Source: Spirogloea muscicola (Eukaryota > Streptophyta > Zygnematophyceae > Spirogloeales > Spirogloeaceae). Taken from it: a DNA stretch of 16,688 nt. The stretch is taken from NCBI GenBank assembly GCA_009602725.1, contig WELB01000095.1:353424-370111 (forward strand). Reading direction: 5' to 3'. The notes under the pieces were generated by a model that worked only from the letters and a program-made list of their open reading frames with translations, made no database searches and had not been told where the DNA came from. This document shows positions 1 through 8,239 of this stretch, piece by piece (the first letter of the stretch is position 1; each line of letters begins with the position of its first letter). The translations under genes and the position numbers were made by a program.

Positions 1-312
1 CCTTAGTTGCATATTATAGAATGCGGCTCTCGCTTAGTTTGCAGCGCTCGCAAGCATTGGCTCTTCATCAACGTGCAGGGCGCGCTCTAAGTCAGGCCTC
101 CGACTTTCGTGGCGGCGCTCCAGCTCCCCAAGTTAGCTTGTCAGATTTGTTTGTGCTCACCCGTGGGTACTAATGTCATCTTAGGTACCTTAGATTAGGT
201 CTCCGTATTATGTAGCATTGTTTAGTCTGCACTCGACTCTGCCTGAACAATGTATTGGCTTGAATTGGCCTCCCTTTCAATTCATGCGCCCCACGCGCCT
301 TCTCTCTCTTTC
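1..312 (+). mobile_element. LINE-like family A, 3' end copy 1 (cut by window edge)
   Basis: Positions 3-173 read as the last 56 codons of an element-encoded protein that ends in SDLFVLTRGY and a TAA stop. The same ending (SDxxLLTRGY) recurs in the copies at 5520-6306 and 16163-16550, so it is a family hallmark. A 3' UTR follows, ending in a tail module at 241-312 (GCCTGAACAATGTATTGGC through the GCGCGCC-type motif). The copy is about 97% identical to the inverted copy at 12271-12556. Only 3' ends are seen, as expected for 5'-truncated non-LTR retrotransposons. Confidence 0.75.
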
Positions 313-754
313 AGACAGCTGCCGCCTTCTAGAATGCGGCTGCGCAACCTGAGGGAAGAGCTTGATTTTGCGCTTTCCGGCCCATTCAGACCTGGGCATA
401 GACCTTGTTCAAGCCTTTTGGGCTGGCCTCTCACAGCCATTGCCTTACATTTAAGTAGCTGCTACTTCCTCTTTTGGGCCTTCATTTAGTCTCGTTTGGG
501 CTAGCCTCTGGACATTGTCCATTCTTTTTGGGCTGGCTTTGCCAGCCCCTCTTTCTCTATGGGCGAGCCTTCTTTCTCTTGAGAGTCCCATTTGCTGATG
601 TCTTAGTCCTTCGCACTCCGGCTCCTTCAGACCTTGTCCATTCCTTTGGGCTCGGCTTCTCCCAGCCACCAGTCAATCTGGCCGCGCTTGCCGCTCACAA
701 CCATCGCATTACTATCAAAGACCTTCTATTTGGTTTGGGCGCGCTTGAGTATAC
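313..754 (+). repeat. Cluster of dispersed GGGCTGGC modules
   Basis: Three diverged copies of one module lie at 401-472, 510-582 and 628-680. Each begins GACCTTGTCC or similar, continues TTTTTGGGCTGGC and runs into a pyrimidine-rich stretch. The middle copy contains a perfect 8-bp stem with a 3-nt loop (GGGCTGGC TTT GCCAGCCC, 530-548). Open frames crossing this stretch change frame between copies and show no conserved protein. No gene is seen here. Confidence 0.6.
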
Positions 755-1395
755 GCCCATCATGCCCATGCGGCGCAGGGCTGACGGACTCCATACTGGG
801 GCCCGCGCATCGTTGCAATGTCCTCACAACAGATGTGGTTAAACGCTCCAATTCGGGGCCTCTCATCTACACCTTTCTGGCTTGAGTAACTCAGTGTGAG
901 TGCGGCCTCCCTGCGGAGGGCGGAGACCTCGCTATCTACATGCTGCAATGTCCCATAGGCCATGTGGTGGTGGGCGTTCGGTTCCTTCATCGCCTGGCCC
1001 ACTTGGTTTATGCACGCCGTCGTAGTCGGGCCAGTAGCTTAGGGCAGACTAGCGTCTCGCGAGCATTGCTCAACAGCGACTGCCGCTCTCGTTTGACTGC
1101 TGGGCCGCTGACCGCGCTTTCTTCTTCGTTTAGTTTGCAGTGTCCCCAGACTCTAATCATACATAAGTGAGCTGGCGAGATTAATTGATGCCACTGGCTG
1201 TGGGATGGTGCTTCAGCGCCCCAGATTAGTCTGCAAATATGTATGTGCTCACTCGTGGGTACTAGGTCCCACTTCAGTTTTCATTTTCGATTGGTTGCTT
1301 AGCCCCACTTGAATATTCTTTTGTTCATCTTACAACTAGTCTACTGGCTTGCTCTAGCCTCCCGCTTATATTATGCGCCCTATCTCATTGACCCC
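755..1395 (+). mobile_element. LINE-like family A, decayed 3' end copy 2
   Basis: Around 921-1110 the translation contains RLAHLVYARRRSRASSLG, matching RLVDARRRSRGGSLG in the minus-strand copy at 12271-12830. The terminal coding sequence (CTCACTCGTGGGTACTAG, stop 1263-1265) matches the LTRGY ending of copy 1. A stop after residues FLA near 883-885 and frame changes make it a dead copy. The UTR tail module is recognisable in degraded form at about 1340-1395 (TGGCTTGCTCTAGCCTCCCG, then ATGCGCCC). Confidence 0.6.
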
Positions 1396-1742
1396 TAATC
1401 AGCAGCTGTGAGGGGCCAGCCGGGGAAGTGGACCAAGGAGACGCCCTGTCAAGGAAAGAAACAGCTCTTGCAATCCCCGAGGCTGCTGTTGCAGCGCGCG
1501 CCCAGCGAGCCGATGCAAGGCGAACGCCCTCGCGACCGGGGTGGGTGTGGTCGCAGGTGCCATTGCGCTTCCCGGTGAAGCGGGACTGGGCGCTGATGGC
1601 CACCACCCTTCGCTGCCGCAATGACTGCCCAAGCCCGTCCGAGGGGTGTCCCTGGCTCGGTCCCAGGGCCCATGCCTTGGAGAAGAAGTGGCCCTCCCAA
1701 TGGGGGCAAGGGCTGGGAAAGAAGAAGAAGTGGCTCTCGCAA
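1396..1742. other. GC-rich spacer with minus-strand repeat modules
   Basis: Minus-strand GGGCTGGC-type modules lie at about 1399-1470 and 1683-1745; the latter reads, on the minus strand, CAGCCCTTGCCCCCATTGGG followed by CCACTTCTTC. Overlapping open frames on both strands reflect high GC and lack stops by chance. I see no gene. Confidence 0.45.
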
Positions 1743-2215
1743 GTCCCTCTTGATCACCTTTGATGGTTCACCCTTGGCCCTTTACTCAAGTACATGCGCA
1801 GCACGCATCTTCTCTCCTGTGCCTAGTGCGTTTGCAGGTGAGATGACTGCATTGCTACTGTAGCAGCAAGTGGACCAGCAGTAACGGCGTGCCGCTTTGA
1901 CATGTAAGGGCACGCGCAGTCCGGCTGCCTGACCTAAGAGTCTGCTCAGCCACGCGGCACTCTCAGACTCCCCAGAAAAGCAACATACTTTCTCATAGGC
2001 GAGGCCTTCATGTCAAGCGGATGAGCGACCCAACACAGTCACTGGCTGTCAAGCGAATCTAGTCAGGGGCGAGGGTGCTCCTTGGTAGGACATTGGCCAT
2101 GCATAATCTGCGAGGGAAGGGAAATGTGAAGAATGTGGAAGATCCCTCCAGCAAGAGACACTGAGCTTCCAGAAGGAGAAGGAAAAGCAGCGCTTTATGG
2201 AGGCGAGGGCTGTGG
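1743..2215 (-). mobile_element. Family B repeat, copy 1
   Basis: This ~470-bp unit is repeated in the same orientation at 10728-11200 with most bases conserved. On the minus strand both copies keep an ungapped reading frame of about 25 codons ending MSYQGAPSPLTRFA-stop (stop at 2049-2051), followed by a ~300-bp UTR-like part. That part holds a conserved hairpin with 7-bp arms GAGTCTG and CAGACTC. The unit opens with a GGGCTGGC-type module at its 5' side. The layout (coding tail, UTR, 5' truncation) suggests another retrotransposon 3' end. The superfamily is not determined. Confidence 0.6.
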
Positions 2216-2944
2216 AAAGCGTCTGGAAATGGCAGTGACTGCGAGATAGCAAAGCTATCCCAAGCAAAGGCGGTGGCTGCAAATGGTCAGCCCCAAAACT
2301 AGTGGATAAGGTGTAGAGGGGAGCCCCAAACTCGAAGATCACTGAGCAAAACAGAAGACTGTGAGGAAGGCTGTGAAGTGATAGCTGGAGACAATTGGCA
2401 GGAGTAGGCAGGAGTGGCCAGTCAGAGAGGACTCCATAATGTTGGCCCTGCAAGGCGAAGCCCAAATGGACAGCTTTGTAAGAAAACCGCTCACGAGGCG
2501 TTACCAAAGTAAGGGAAGAGTGAGATTTGGGGAGTTGCAGAGTGAGAGGATGGCTTTCATGGCTGCCAACGCCAATAAATCAGCGACACTTTTGTCAGCT
2601 GCAATCGAGGTAAGATCTCTCGCGCACCTTGTTCAGCAACGGCGAGCATGGCCTGGTCACAGCTGCCAGCTCTCACCTAGCAGTCTTCAGTCCGGGGTGT
2701 TCAACTTCTGACAGGCACCGGCACTCATGGGAGCCCAGCTTTCTCTTGGGGCTTTCCCCTTCTTCTGAGAAGTGTATCGGCTCGGCTTGTTAGGATTGTA
2801 TGTGTACCGCGCGCCTTCTCCCTTGCAACGAAGTTCTTACAGAGGGGGGCGATGGCACGTCGGAGGAGTGTAGTGTGGGAGTATGACCAAGCCAGAGACG
2901 TCCTTAATGAGGGTGGCCATAGCAGAGTCGTGGAAATCTGTTAG
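2216..2944 (+). other. Unassigned segment with a weak candidate exon
   Basis: An open frame starts at ATG 2439 (MLALQGEAQMDSFVRKPLTR) and reaches a good splice donor, GAG|GTAAGA, at 2609/2610. The composition (R, K, Q, E rich, no low complexity) looks protein-like, but no matching acceptor or next exon can be fixed. A second short frame, 2852-2944, begins MARRRSVVWEYDQARD. At about 2770-2830 there is a degraded family A tail module (TGTACCGCGCGCCTTCTCCC). This could be a decayed transposon gene or noncoding DNA. Confidence 0.2.
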
Positions 2945-3115
2945 CTGATTGCCTTTTGGGCCCCTCGGACCTTAGCCATTCTTTCCGCCGTTTGCCTCTC
3001 CACTGAACGAGCTGCTCTTACTTCGGCCTTGCTTTCGAAGCCCTCGCCCCCTTTGAACGAGCTTGGTTCCTTTCCACTTCTTTCGATACAGCCGTTGCCT
3101 TACATTCTTTCTTCT
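2945..3115 (+). repeat. GGGCTGGC-type repeat modules, diverged
   Basis: The stretch reads TTTTGGGCCCCTCGGACCTT, then CATTCTTTCC, then a second unit with CGATACAGCCGTTGCCTTAC and TTCTTTCTTC. These parts match the order seen in the copy at 401-472 (GACCTTGTTC, then CACAGCCATTGCCTTAC). Confidence 0.45.
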
Positions 3116-3776
3116 TACATTAGAATGGATCTTTCTTCAGTACTTTCAGTCGCATCTGCGGCGGTGGCAACGGTGGCCGGTGGGGCCTGTGTGAAGGGTG
3201 GAGGCCGGCGGGGGCGCGGGCAGGGCCGAGCACATGTAGGGCGGTGGCTTGGCCGTGCTGTGCTGTCAATTTGGAAGCGCTGTTTCTTCTGGCCTGGCCA
3301 TTCGGCCCTCCGCCTGGTGTAAAGAATGCTGTGGATCGCCAAGCCCGGGCTGCCGGCGGCGCAAGGAAAAGCGGGGAGGCATTGGAATGGGGCTGCAACG
3401 GTAAAAAATGAGCAACGGATACTGCAGGAGCAAGGGTCCAGGGGTCTGAGGTTGGGTGAAGAACTCACCCCCTCTCCCACCTCGGGTGCCCCCTATATAG
3501 CCCAACAGACTGCGAGCCCGGCCACAAGGGCCCGGGTGGGATAACTGGCACCCAGTCTAGCGTTCACGATGCGTCGCCGATCTGTCGACGGCTATCAACG
3601 GGCTACCACCGACAATCTACCCATCCATCAGCAACCACTGACATACTAACGGTCCCCCCCGTCACTAGCAGCTGTCGGTCCCTACCCCCAGGCTATCGTG
3701 AGCCGTCTACGTTCCCGTCAACATACGGCTAACAACGCCGTCAAGGCAGTCTACAGCGCTGCCGCCTCCCGTCGAG
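3116..3776. other. Gene-poor GC-rich segment
   Basis: 3160-3240 is G-rich on the plus strand. A TATA-like CTATATAG occurs at 3492-3499. Downstream there is C-rich DNA with short direct patterns (GGCTATCAACGGGCTACC). Open frames on both strands are low complexity and mutually overlapping, so none is called. The TATA-like site has no supported gene behind it. Confidence 0.3.
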
Positions 3777-3845
3777 AGAAAGAAAGGGCTCGCCCATTGA
3801 GGATAGGGGCTGGACAAGCCAGCCCAAAAAAGAATAAACAAAGAA
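3777..3845 (-). repeat. GGGCTGGC hairpin module, minus orientation
   Basis: On the minus strand it reads TTTTTTGGGCTGGCTTGTCC then AGCCCC and ATGGGCGAGCCC. This is the same order as the plus-strand copy at 510-582. The stem is GGGCTGG/CCAGCCC (3807-3825). Confidence 0.6.
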
Positions 3846-4097
3846 CGAGAAGGGGGCCAGAGGAAGCCAGAGGAAGCGCTAAGAAACCAAAGCACACAAA
3901 GAAAGAAAGCAGCTACAAATCACTCAGTAACCCCTGCTAAGCAGCCGCAAATCAGAGAGGCTAGGGTCCTGGAAGTGGGTCCCCTCCCGTCGCCGTTCCA
4001 GCGCCAGCATCATGCTGTCTCGCGCGTCACGACTTTGGGTTGCGCCGCTCTCAGCTCTAGGTTGAATTCACGCTTCCCAGCCTGGTGAAGTGTCCGT
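3846..4097. other. Unassigned spacer
   Basis: A/G-rich DNA at 3846-3960 is followed by mixed sequence. No gene, RNA or recognisable repeat is seen. Confidence 0.3.
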
Positions 4098-4136
4098 CTC
4101 CAGGCATCTGTCAAGCCCTTCCTGCGGCACTGACAG
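4098..4136 (+). repeat. Degraded third copy of the 62-bp direct repeat
   Basis: CTCCAGGCATCTGTCAAG followed by CTGCGGCACTGACA matches, with about a quarter of bases changed, the first 39 bases of the repeats at 4171 and 5422. It lies 73 bp before the first of them. Confidence 0.5.
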
Positions 4137-4170
4137 TCAATTTACTTATCAGCCGGATGAGGTGTCTAGT

Positions 4171-4233
4171 CTCCAGGCATTTGTCAATACATTACTGCTG
4201 CATTGACATTCCACCCATGTAACTTCGTTACAC
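4171..4233 (+). repeat. 62-bp direct repeat, left
   Basis: It matches 5422-5484 with three mismatches in 62 bases. It contains two small inverted repeats: TGTCAAT/ATTGACA and GTAAC-TTC-GTTAC. With its partner it encloses 1.19 kb. Confidence 0.75.
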
Positions 4234-4435
4234 AGCACCACCCTTAGAGGCGTAGCGTCCTCGCACGCCACATTTTCCTTAGGCCTCCTTAGGCCAGACC
4301 TCACTACACTGCCCTGTCTCGTCATGGAACCGTCTGTTGATAGAACTATCGACCTGCCGCCCTCACCCACATTGGCCATGGCAACTCATCTTGGGATCAC
4401 AGGCTTGGCTAGCAGGTTAAGGGTTAGGCTTGCCT

Positions 4436-5431
4436 TCACAATTCAATCAACACGACGTCATTGGACTTATCTGGAAATGCAAGGAAGATTGGTGTTGGGG
4501 GTGAGAGGCAAGAGCCACCCTGTAGCCCCCATCTTGGCTTCGTCCGCAGTGCCTTGTCCAAGGGCCCTTGCACCACGAAGTTGCTCAACATCCTCCACAC
4601 ACCAATGCCATCATGGCTTCCCCATTCAAGACACATTCCTTCGTCTCTGGGGTGGTATTCCCTTGCTCTTCTCCAGAAGCTCCAACCCACACGGAAAGCC
4701 GTCCACTGGTTGTCGCCAGTGGGCACGTCGCTTCTTGGGCCAGCCACATGGGCTTCTAACCCCGGCAGTTTGTCAAAGGTGGACCTGATCCTTCAACACA
4801 AAGGCAAGGGAGGTCGGATTCCAGCAGCAGCAGCCATGGTGCAGTAGCAGCAGCAGCAGCAGCAGCCAACATAGCACCAGCAGCTACTACAGCAGCAGCA
4901 GCATGAGCACCACGGCCAGCAAGAGCAGGAATACAGCCAGGCGACTCAGCATCACCGTCATCCTCTGACTCTTCAGGATCCTTCCCATGTCGAGGAGCTC
5001 CCCTTTGCCATCCGTTGCCATGCTCGTCGACGCGTGCCAAATGTCGAGTCGATGGTACGGTCGGCACCACAGGGCTCCATGGAATGACCCTCATCTCGTG
5101 TGATATGAAGCAGGTACGCTCCCCCACAATGAGCTGAGCCAGTCCTGCACTTTCCTCCAGCCCAATACAGAGGCTACTCTGGCACTGGTGCTACTCTTCG
5201 CACAGTCCAGGATTGGAACCAAAGCTCCCATGGCAATCTCAACAGCACAAAAACAGTCGGCCACAAAACGGCTAACACACCCATGCAAACGACACACAGT
5301 CTGTACAGGCTGTTGTTGTTGATATGGCAAGAATCACCATTCAGAGCATCAAGGACAAGAATCTCAAACTCGGCCTCGAGCACATTGTCAACCTTCACCT
5401 CCCAACCGCCGCTGACTTGGACTCCAGGCAT
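4436..5431 (-). pseudogene. Broken minus-strand open frames between the 62-bp repeats (possible decayed gene)
   Basis: Four consecutive minus-strand open segments in different frames have protein-like composition. 5431-5174 begins MPGVQVSGGWEVKVDNVLEA and contains EFEILVLDALNGDS. 5330-5091 contains RFVADCFCAVEIAMGALVP. 5127-4756 contains an acidic EESEDDGDAES stretch, then alanines from the CAG tract. 4792-4436 contains QWTAFRVGWSFWRRAREY and EWGSHDGIGVWRM and ends VVLIEL-stop. The segments could be remnants of a frameshifted gene, exons of a spliced gene, or the coding part of the element bounded by the direct repeats. Plus-strand frames are also open here (for example 4324-4788), which weakens the case. 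No family is recognised. Confidence 0.28.
4821..4903 (+). repeat. Interrupted CAG trinucleotide tract
   Basis: Runs of CAG at 4821-4834, 4847-4866 and 4878-4903 are interrupted by CATGGTG, CAACATAG and CTACTA. On the minus strand the same tract reads as alanine or leucine runs depending on frame. Confidence 0.9.
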
Positions 5432-5484
5432 TTGTCAATACATTAGTGCTGCATTGACATTGCAGCCATGTAACTTCGTTACAC
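5422..5484 (+). repeat. 62-bp direct repeat, right
   Basis: Partner of 4171-4233: CTCCAGGCATTTGTCAATAC through GTAACTTCGTTACAC, with three G/C changes. The family A LINE fragment begins a few dozen bases downstream. Confidence 0.75.
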
Positions 5485-5519
5485 CTGGTCAGGCCTGGCC
5501 AGCTAGGCGCCTAGCTCAG

Positions 5520-6306
5520 TCACCGTCCGGCTCAGAAAAGACGGTGACGGTAATATTCCGGGTCCTGGGCATTCGGTTAGCCCTATTCTTGCGCGACGCC
5601 GATGGTCAGATCCACACCCGGCGCGCTGACCTAGTCGCCATCCCGCCCGGAGGCGGTCCGCGTATCATCGCGGATGTGGTGACCGCCGATTGTGTCGACT
5701 CCGCTAACCCCTCCAAGTCGGCGTCGACCGCTGGGCATGCGGTCGCTCTGGCGGCCCGAGGCAAGGAGCGGAAGTATGCAGACCACCCCCCCGGCGACGA
5801 ATTCGCGGCCCTTGCCATCGACGTCCATGGGGCTTATGGCAGCGGCTGGCTGGATCTCATCCAGCGGCTTGCCCGGCAGGCCATTGAGCGGCGGCCGGGT
5901 CTGCCAGGGGGGCTGCCCGGCTTCAATGCGGCCGGCTTCCTGGCCCAGGTCTTCCGGATGCGGCTCTCCGTGTCCCTCCAACGCTCCCTCGCTCATGCCG
6001 TTCACTCGCGTGCAGGCCGCGCTATCGCGGCTGCTTCTGGGTCGCGTCTGAATGCTACTTTTCCAGCTTCGAGCTACTCTGACCTGATGTTGCTCACCCG
6101 CGGGTATTGAGCTTCCTGTGGTTTCGTCGTGTCTTCTTGTCTAGATGCCTAGCTGTGTGTTTCTTCGCACTTTGGCTTTGGACTTGGTCCATTCTTTCTG
6201 GGCTGGCTTTGCCAGCCCCTCTTCTCTATGGGCCTGCCTGAACAATGTAATGGCTTGAATTGGCCTCGCTTTAATTTCATGCGCACCGCGCGCCTTCTCT
6301 CTCTCT
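5520..6306 (+). mobile_element. LINE-like family A, best preserved 3' end (copy 3)
   Basis: This copy has a coding part to 6110 and a UTR to 6306. The UTR contains a GGGCTGGC TTT GCCAGCCC hairpin (6200-6218) and the family tail module (about 6236-6306: CCTGAACAATGTAATGGC, then GCACCGCGCGCCTTCTC). Element order is therefore coding end, hairpin module, tail. It lacks the reverse transcriptase and endonuclease parts, as expected after 5' truncation. It starts just right of a 62-bp direct repeat. Confidence 0.7.
5523..6110 (+). pseudogene. C-terminal part of a LINE-type ORF2 protein
   Basis: The open frame is uninterrupted from 5283, but only the part after about 5523 matches other family A copies. 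Recognisable blocks are TRRADLV, RIIADVVTADCVDS, GKERKYADHPPGDEFAALAI (followed by DVHGAYG), LIQRLARQ, RMRLSVSLQRSLAHAVHSRA and the final SDLMLLTRGY-TGA. The combination of an (I)xADV block, a K-x-K-Y block and an F-x-x-LA-(I/M)D block is typical of the region after the reverse transcriptase in non-LTR retrotransposon proteins. That is family knowledge applied by eye. The same blocks recur at 12411-12830 (ERHYHDHPRGD, YPCAMDIYEGYG) and at 16200-16550 (HKYKDHPAGG, YPLAMDIHTG). The upstream 80 codons (5283-5522) come from unrelated flanking DNA, so the full 275-codon frame is a chance read-through. It is a truncated remnant that cannot transpose on its own. Confidence 0.6.
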
Positions 6307-6365
6307 ATGGGCGAGCAATTTCATTTGCTAGCCCCCCTTCTCTGTGGGCGAGCACTTCCTTATTA

Positions 6366-6506
6366 GGGCCAGTTCACACCGGATCGGTCGGTCGCAAATT
6401 GCCTCGTATTGGCCTCAACTTTGGCATGATTTTGACCCCAGCCGTCCATACAATGCGCGAGACGTACTCCTCGGCGGAGTCCGACCGACCCGGTGTAAAT
6501 TGGCCC
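6366..6506. mobile_element. 141-bp MITE, PIF/Harbinger-like
   Basis: Terminal inverted repeats of 26 bp (6366-6391 and 6481-6506) match at 23 of 26 positions. The left begins GGGCCAGTTCACACCGG and the right ends CCGGTGTAAATTGGCCC. TTA flanks both sides (6363-6365 and 6507-6509), and the match extends to TTATTA. TTA duplication and GGGCC termini are characteristic of PIF/Harbinger elements and their Tourist-type MITEs. The 89-bp interior has no coding capacity. Confidence 0.8.
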
Positions 6507-6509
6507 TTA

Positions 6510-6710
6510 TTAGGGCAATGACGAATAGCCCAGCTCAACAAGCAGGCCCGCCGCCTGGCTGTGCCGCCCGCGTTGTGCACGTGCCTCTTCGACGTGGCAC
6601 TCGAAGTGTCGTCGTGTGGACCTTTTTCTTTTCAACGGCTACTTACAGCTAGGAGACACATAGGCTAGCTATCAACTTAAGTGAGTGACACACCAGCTGT
6701 CGGCTTCCCA
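6510..6710. other. Unassigned spacer
   Basis: Mixed sequence between the MITE and the telomeric repeat. No gene or repeat is recognised. Confidence 0.3.
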
Positions 6711-6738
6711 GGGTTTAGGGTTTAGGGGTTTAGGGTTT
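6711..6738 (+). repeat. Interstitial telomeric repeat (TTTAGGG type)
   Basis: GGGTTTAGGGTTTAGGGG followed by TTTAGGGTTT gives four adjacent plant-type telomere units, one with an extra G. It lies between unrelated transposon fragments, so it is internal and not a chromosome end within this window. Confidence 0.85.
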
Positions 6739-6744
6739 CCTCTT

Positions 6745-6955
6745 AGCCTGTTGTATATTGGGATGTGCTAACCCGTGGGTAGTACACGTCACACTTGCAC
6801 CTGCTTCTTTCCTAGCCAGCTTAGCATCTTTCCCCTAGCATAGGGCTTCCTTTCAAATAGCCCAAATTTTGGCACTATTTTTTGCCTGATGAAAGGCAAC
6901 GTCTTCACTTAAGCCATCGTTCCATTGCATGCGCTACGCGCGCCCTCCTATTCTT
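6745..6955 (+). mobile_element. LINE-like family A remnant (copy 4)
   Basis: GATGTGCTAACCCGTGGGTA at about 6761-6780 matches the coding terminus TTGTGCTCACCCGTGGGTAC of copy 1. A degraded tail module (CATTGCATGCGCTACGCGCG) follows at about 6920-6955. Only the end and tail survive. Confidence 0.5.
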
Positions 6956-6967
6956 ACCAGCTTACCA

Positions 6968-6972
6968 GCGGC

Positions 6973-7007
<35 letters not shown>

Positions 7008-7027
7008 NAGCGGCGGCGGCGGCGGCG
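6968..7027 (+). repeat. GGC trinucleotide tract with one undetermined base
   Basis: (GCG)n runs from 6968 to about 7027, broken by an N at 7008 and an AGC just after it. The N suggests an unresolved or collapsed repeat length in the assembly. Reading frames across it (poly-Ala, poly-Arg, poly-Gly) are artefacts of the repeat. Confidence 0.9.
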
Positions 7028-7203
7028 TGGCGCCGACGACGCGCGGTGTGCGGTCAGTGCTCGTGTGGCGGAGGGGCTGGGATGCTCCTGGCGGGCAGGC
7101 CCGCCCTCGCGCGTGGCCGGGCCTGGTGCCACCCGGCTGGGCAGCCCGGCCGTGCCCTGGGGCCGCACCATTGATGCCCGGCCTCGTTGGGGCTTTGGCG
7201 CCT
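7028..7203. other. GC-rich spacer
   Basis: Very GC-rich DNA following the GGC tract. Frames are open by composition only and no gene is supported. Confidence 0.35.
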
Positions 7204-7320
7204 TTCGGCCCTTTGGACCTTGTTCAATTTTTCTGGGCGGGCTTTCCCTTTTCACAGGTCCATCCTTTTCGGGCGAGCAATCTCTTTTGTGGGCAATTCC
7301 TTTGGAAAAGCAGCTGCTTC
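7204..7320 (+). repeat. GGGCTGGC-type module
   Basis: GGACCTTGTTCAATTTTTCT, then GGGCGGGC, then GGGCGAGCAATCTC matches the copies at 510-582 and 6181-6330. Confidence 0.5.
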
Positions 7321-7369
7321 TCACTTTGAGTTGGGATACTTCAACAGCAACCGTCCTGTAGGCAGACCC

Positions 7370-7445
7370 TTCTTACATTCTTTTTCGGATAGTTTTCCGG
7401 CAGCGAGTCTGTCGGATCTGCGGCTCCTCACTCGTAACTACTGAG
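7370..7445 (+). mobile_element. LINE-like family A remnant (copy 5)
   Basis: The last codons read AASLSDLRLLTRNY-TGA (stop 7441-7443). This aligns to the family A ending SDLMLLTRGY with only R/M and N/G changes. Upstream sequence is no longer recognisable as the element. Confidence 0.5.
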
Positions 7446-7518
7446 TAATCCATCCTCCCCCCTGTTCTGACATAGCATCTTCAGGCCCCTTTGTAGCTGC
7501 TACACGCTTGTAGGCCCC

Positions 7519-7610
7519 TCCGAACCTTTGTCAACTCTTTTTGGGCTTGGCTTTTCGCAGCCATTGCCCCCATTGGGAGTGCCACTTCTTCTTTTTCCGT
7601 GGGGCCTACC
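7519..7610 (+). repeat. GGGCTGGC-type module
   Basis: GAACCTTTGTCAACTC, then TTTTTGGGCTTGGC, then CAGCCATTGCCCCCATTGGG and CCACTTCTTC. It is the reverse complement, with few changes, of modules at 1683-1745 and 11618-11700. Confidence 0.6.
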
Positions 7611-8026
7611 ACGTCCGTCCGTGTTGGCACGAGTGGGCGGCACGAGACCTCCCCCCCCCGGGCTCGCCCAAGCTTGGTCCGCACGCGTGCTGGCCGCCGT
7701 CGATGCACAGGAGAGATGCGAGATGCGCCCGGTGGCACCCGGGCCCGGTTCCCCCGCCCGTCCTCTGCGGGCTCTCACAGCATTGCCTTTCGTTGGAAGA
7801 AGGTGTTCCTCCACGGGCCCACTCGTTGGTCCCACCAGCTGCGCCGCTCCTGGCTGGCGTGCCTCCGGGGCGCAAGCACCCGCCATTGCTCTGTCTACAG
7901 CGGCTGCCGCGATCCTCCCTGCCGCCCCGAGATGCTCCTCTGGCCGCCCCACAGCACTGCACGGTGGCTGCCGCTTTGTCGCGCTGCTCCTACATCCTGC
8001 CCTCGGAGGAATGACCGGGAAGAACA
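7611..8026. other. GC-rich island without a supported gene
   Basis: This ~420-bp GC-rich stretch includes a run of nine C at about 7651-7659. Long open frames exist on both strands (up to 195 codons), but they overlap one another and are Pro/Arg/Ala rich with no motif. I see no gene. Confidence 0.35.
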
Positions 8027-8239
8027 ACGAGCTCTTCCAACGAGAAGGCATAGGCTGTGAAAGAAAGTGGCTCTTCCAGAAGGAGGCGAGGGCTGTGAAC
8101 AGCCAGCCGAAATGACATGTAGAAGGCCAGCTTGAAGGACTGAACGAGGTGGACCGACCTATCGTCTTTCTTTCTGTCTTGAATTGGCTTGAATTGGCCT
8201 CCCTTTCAATTCATGCGCCCCGCGCGCCTTCTCTCTGTC
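8027..8239. repeat. Minus-strand GGGCTGGC module followed by a plus-strand family A tail
   Basis: 8027-8135 carries the minus-orientation module (GTGGCTCTTCCAGAAGGAGG, then GCGAGGGCTGTGAACAGCCAG). 8179-8239 carries a clean family A tail (GAATTGGCCTCCCTTTCAAT, then CATGCGCCCCGCGCGCC), nearly identical to 241-312. This tail has no coding end in front of it. Confidence 0.6.

Noticed and set aside
2049-2507. 152-codon minus-strand frame as a host gene
   Set aside because: Its 3' part is the family B repeat found again at 10728-11200. The 5' part is Leu/Ser/Phe rich without motifs.
2852-2944. Short frame with RRSVVWEY resembling the start of a BED zinc finger
   Set aside because: The similarity covers only a few residues and no CxxC or histidine pair follows before the stop.
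3115-3480. 121-codon minus-strand frame and overlapping frames
   Set aside because: Low-complexity Pro/Arg/Ala content from a GC-rich stretch, with plus and minus frames open at the same time.
4171-5484. LTR retrotransposon with 62-bp LTRs
   Set aside because: The repeats lack TG...CA at their ends and no primer-binding site, polypurine tract or gag/pol motif was seen. Only the neutral description as direct repeats is kept.
5283-6110. Full 275-codon open frame as one gene
   Set aside because: Its first 80 codons run through a 62-bp direct repeat and unrelated flank. Only the part from about 5523 matches other element copies, so the fusion is accidental.
6711-6738. Chromosome end
   Set aside because: Only four TTTAGGG-type units are present and unrelated sequence continues on both sides.
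7528-8115. 195-codon plus-strand frame with several overlapping frames on both strands
   Set aside because: All frames are open together in GC-rich DNA, are Pro/Arg/Ala/Ser rich, and start and end inside repeat modules. No motif or codon signal favours one.
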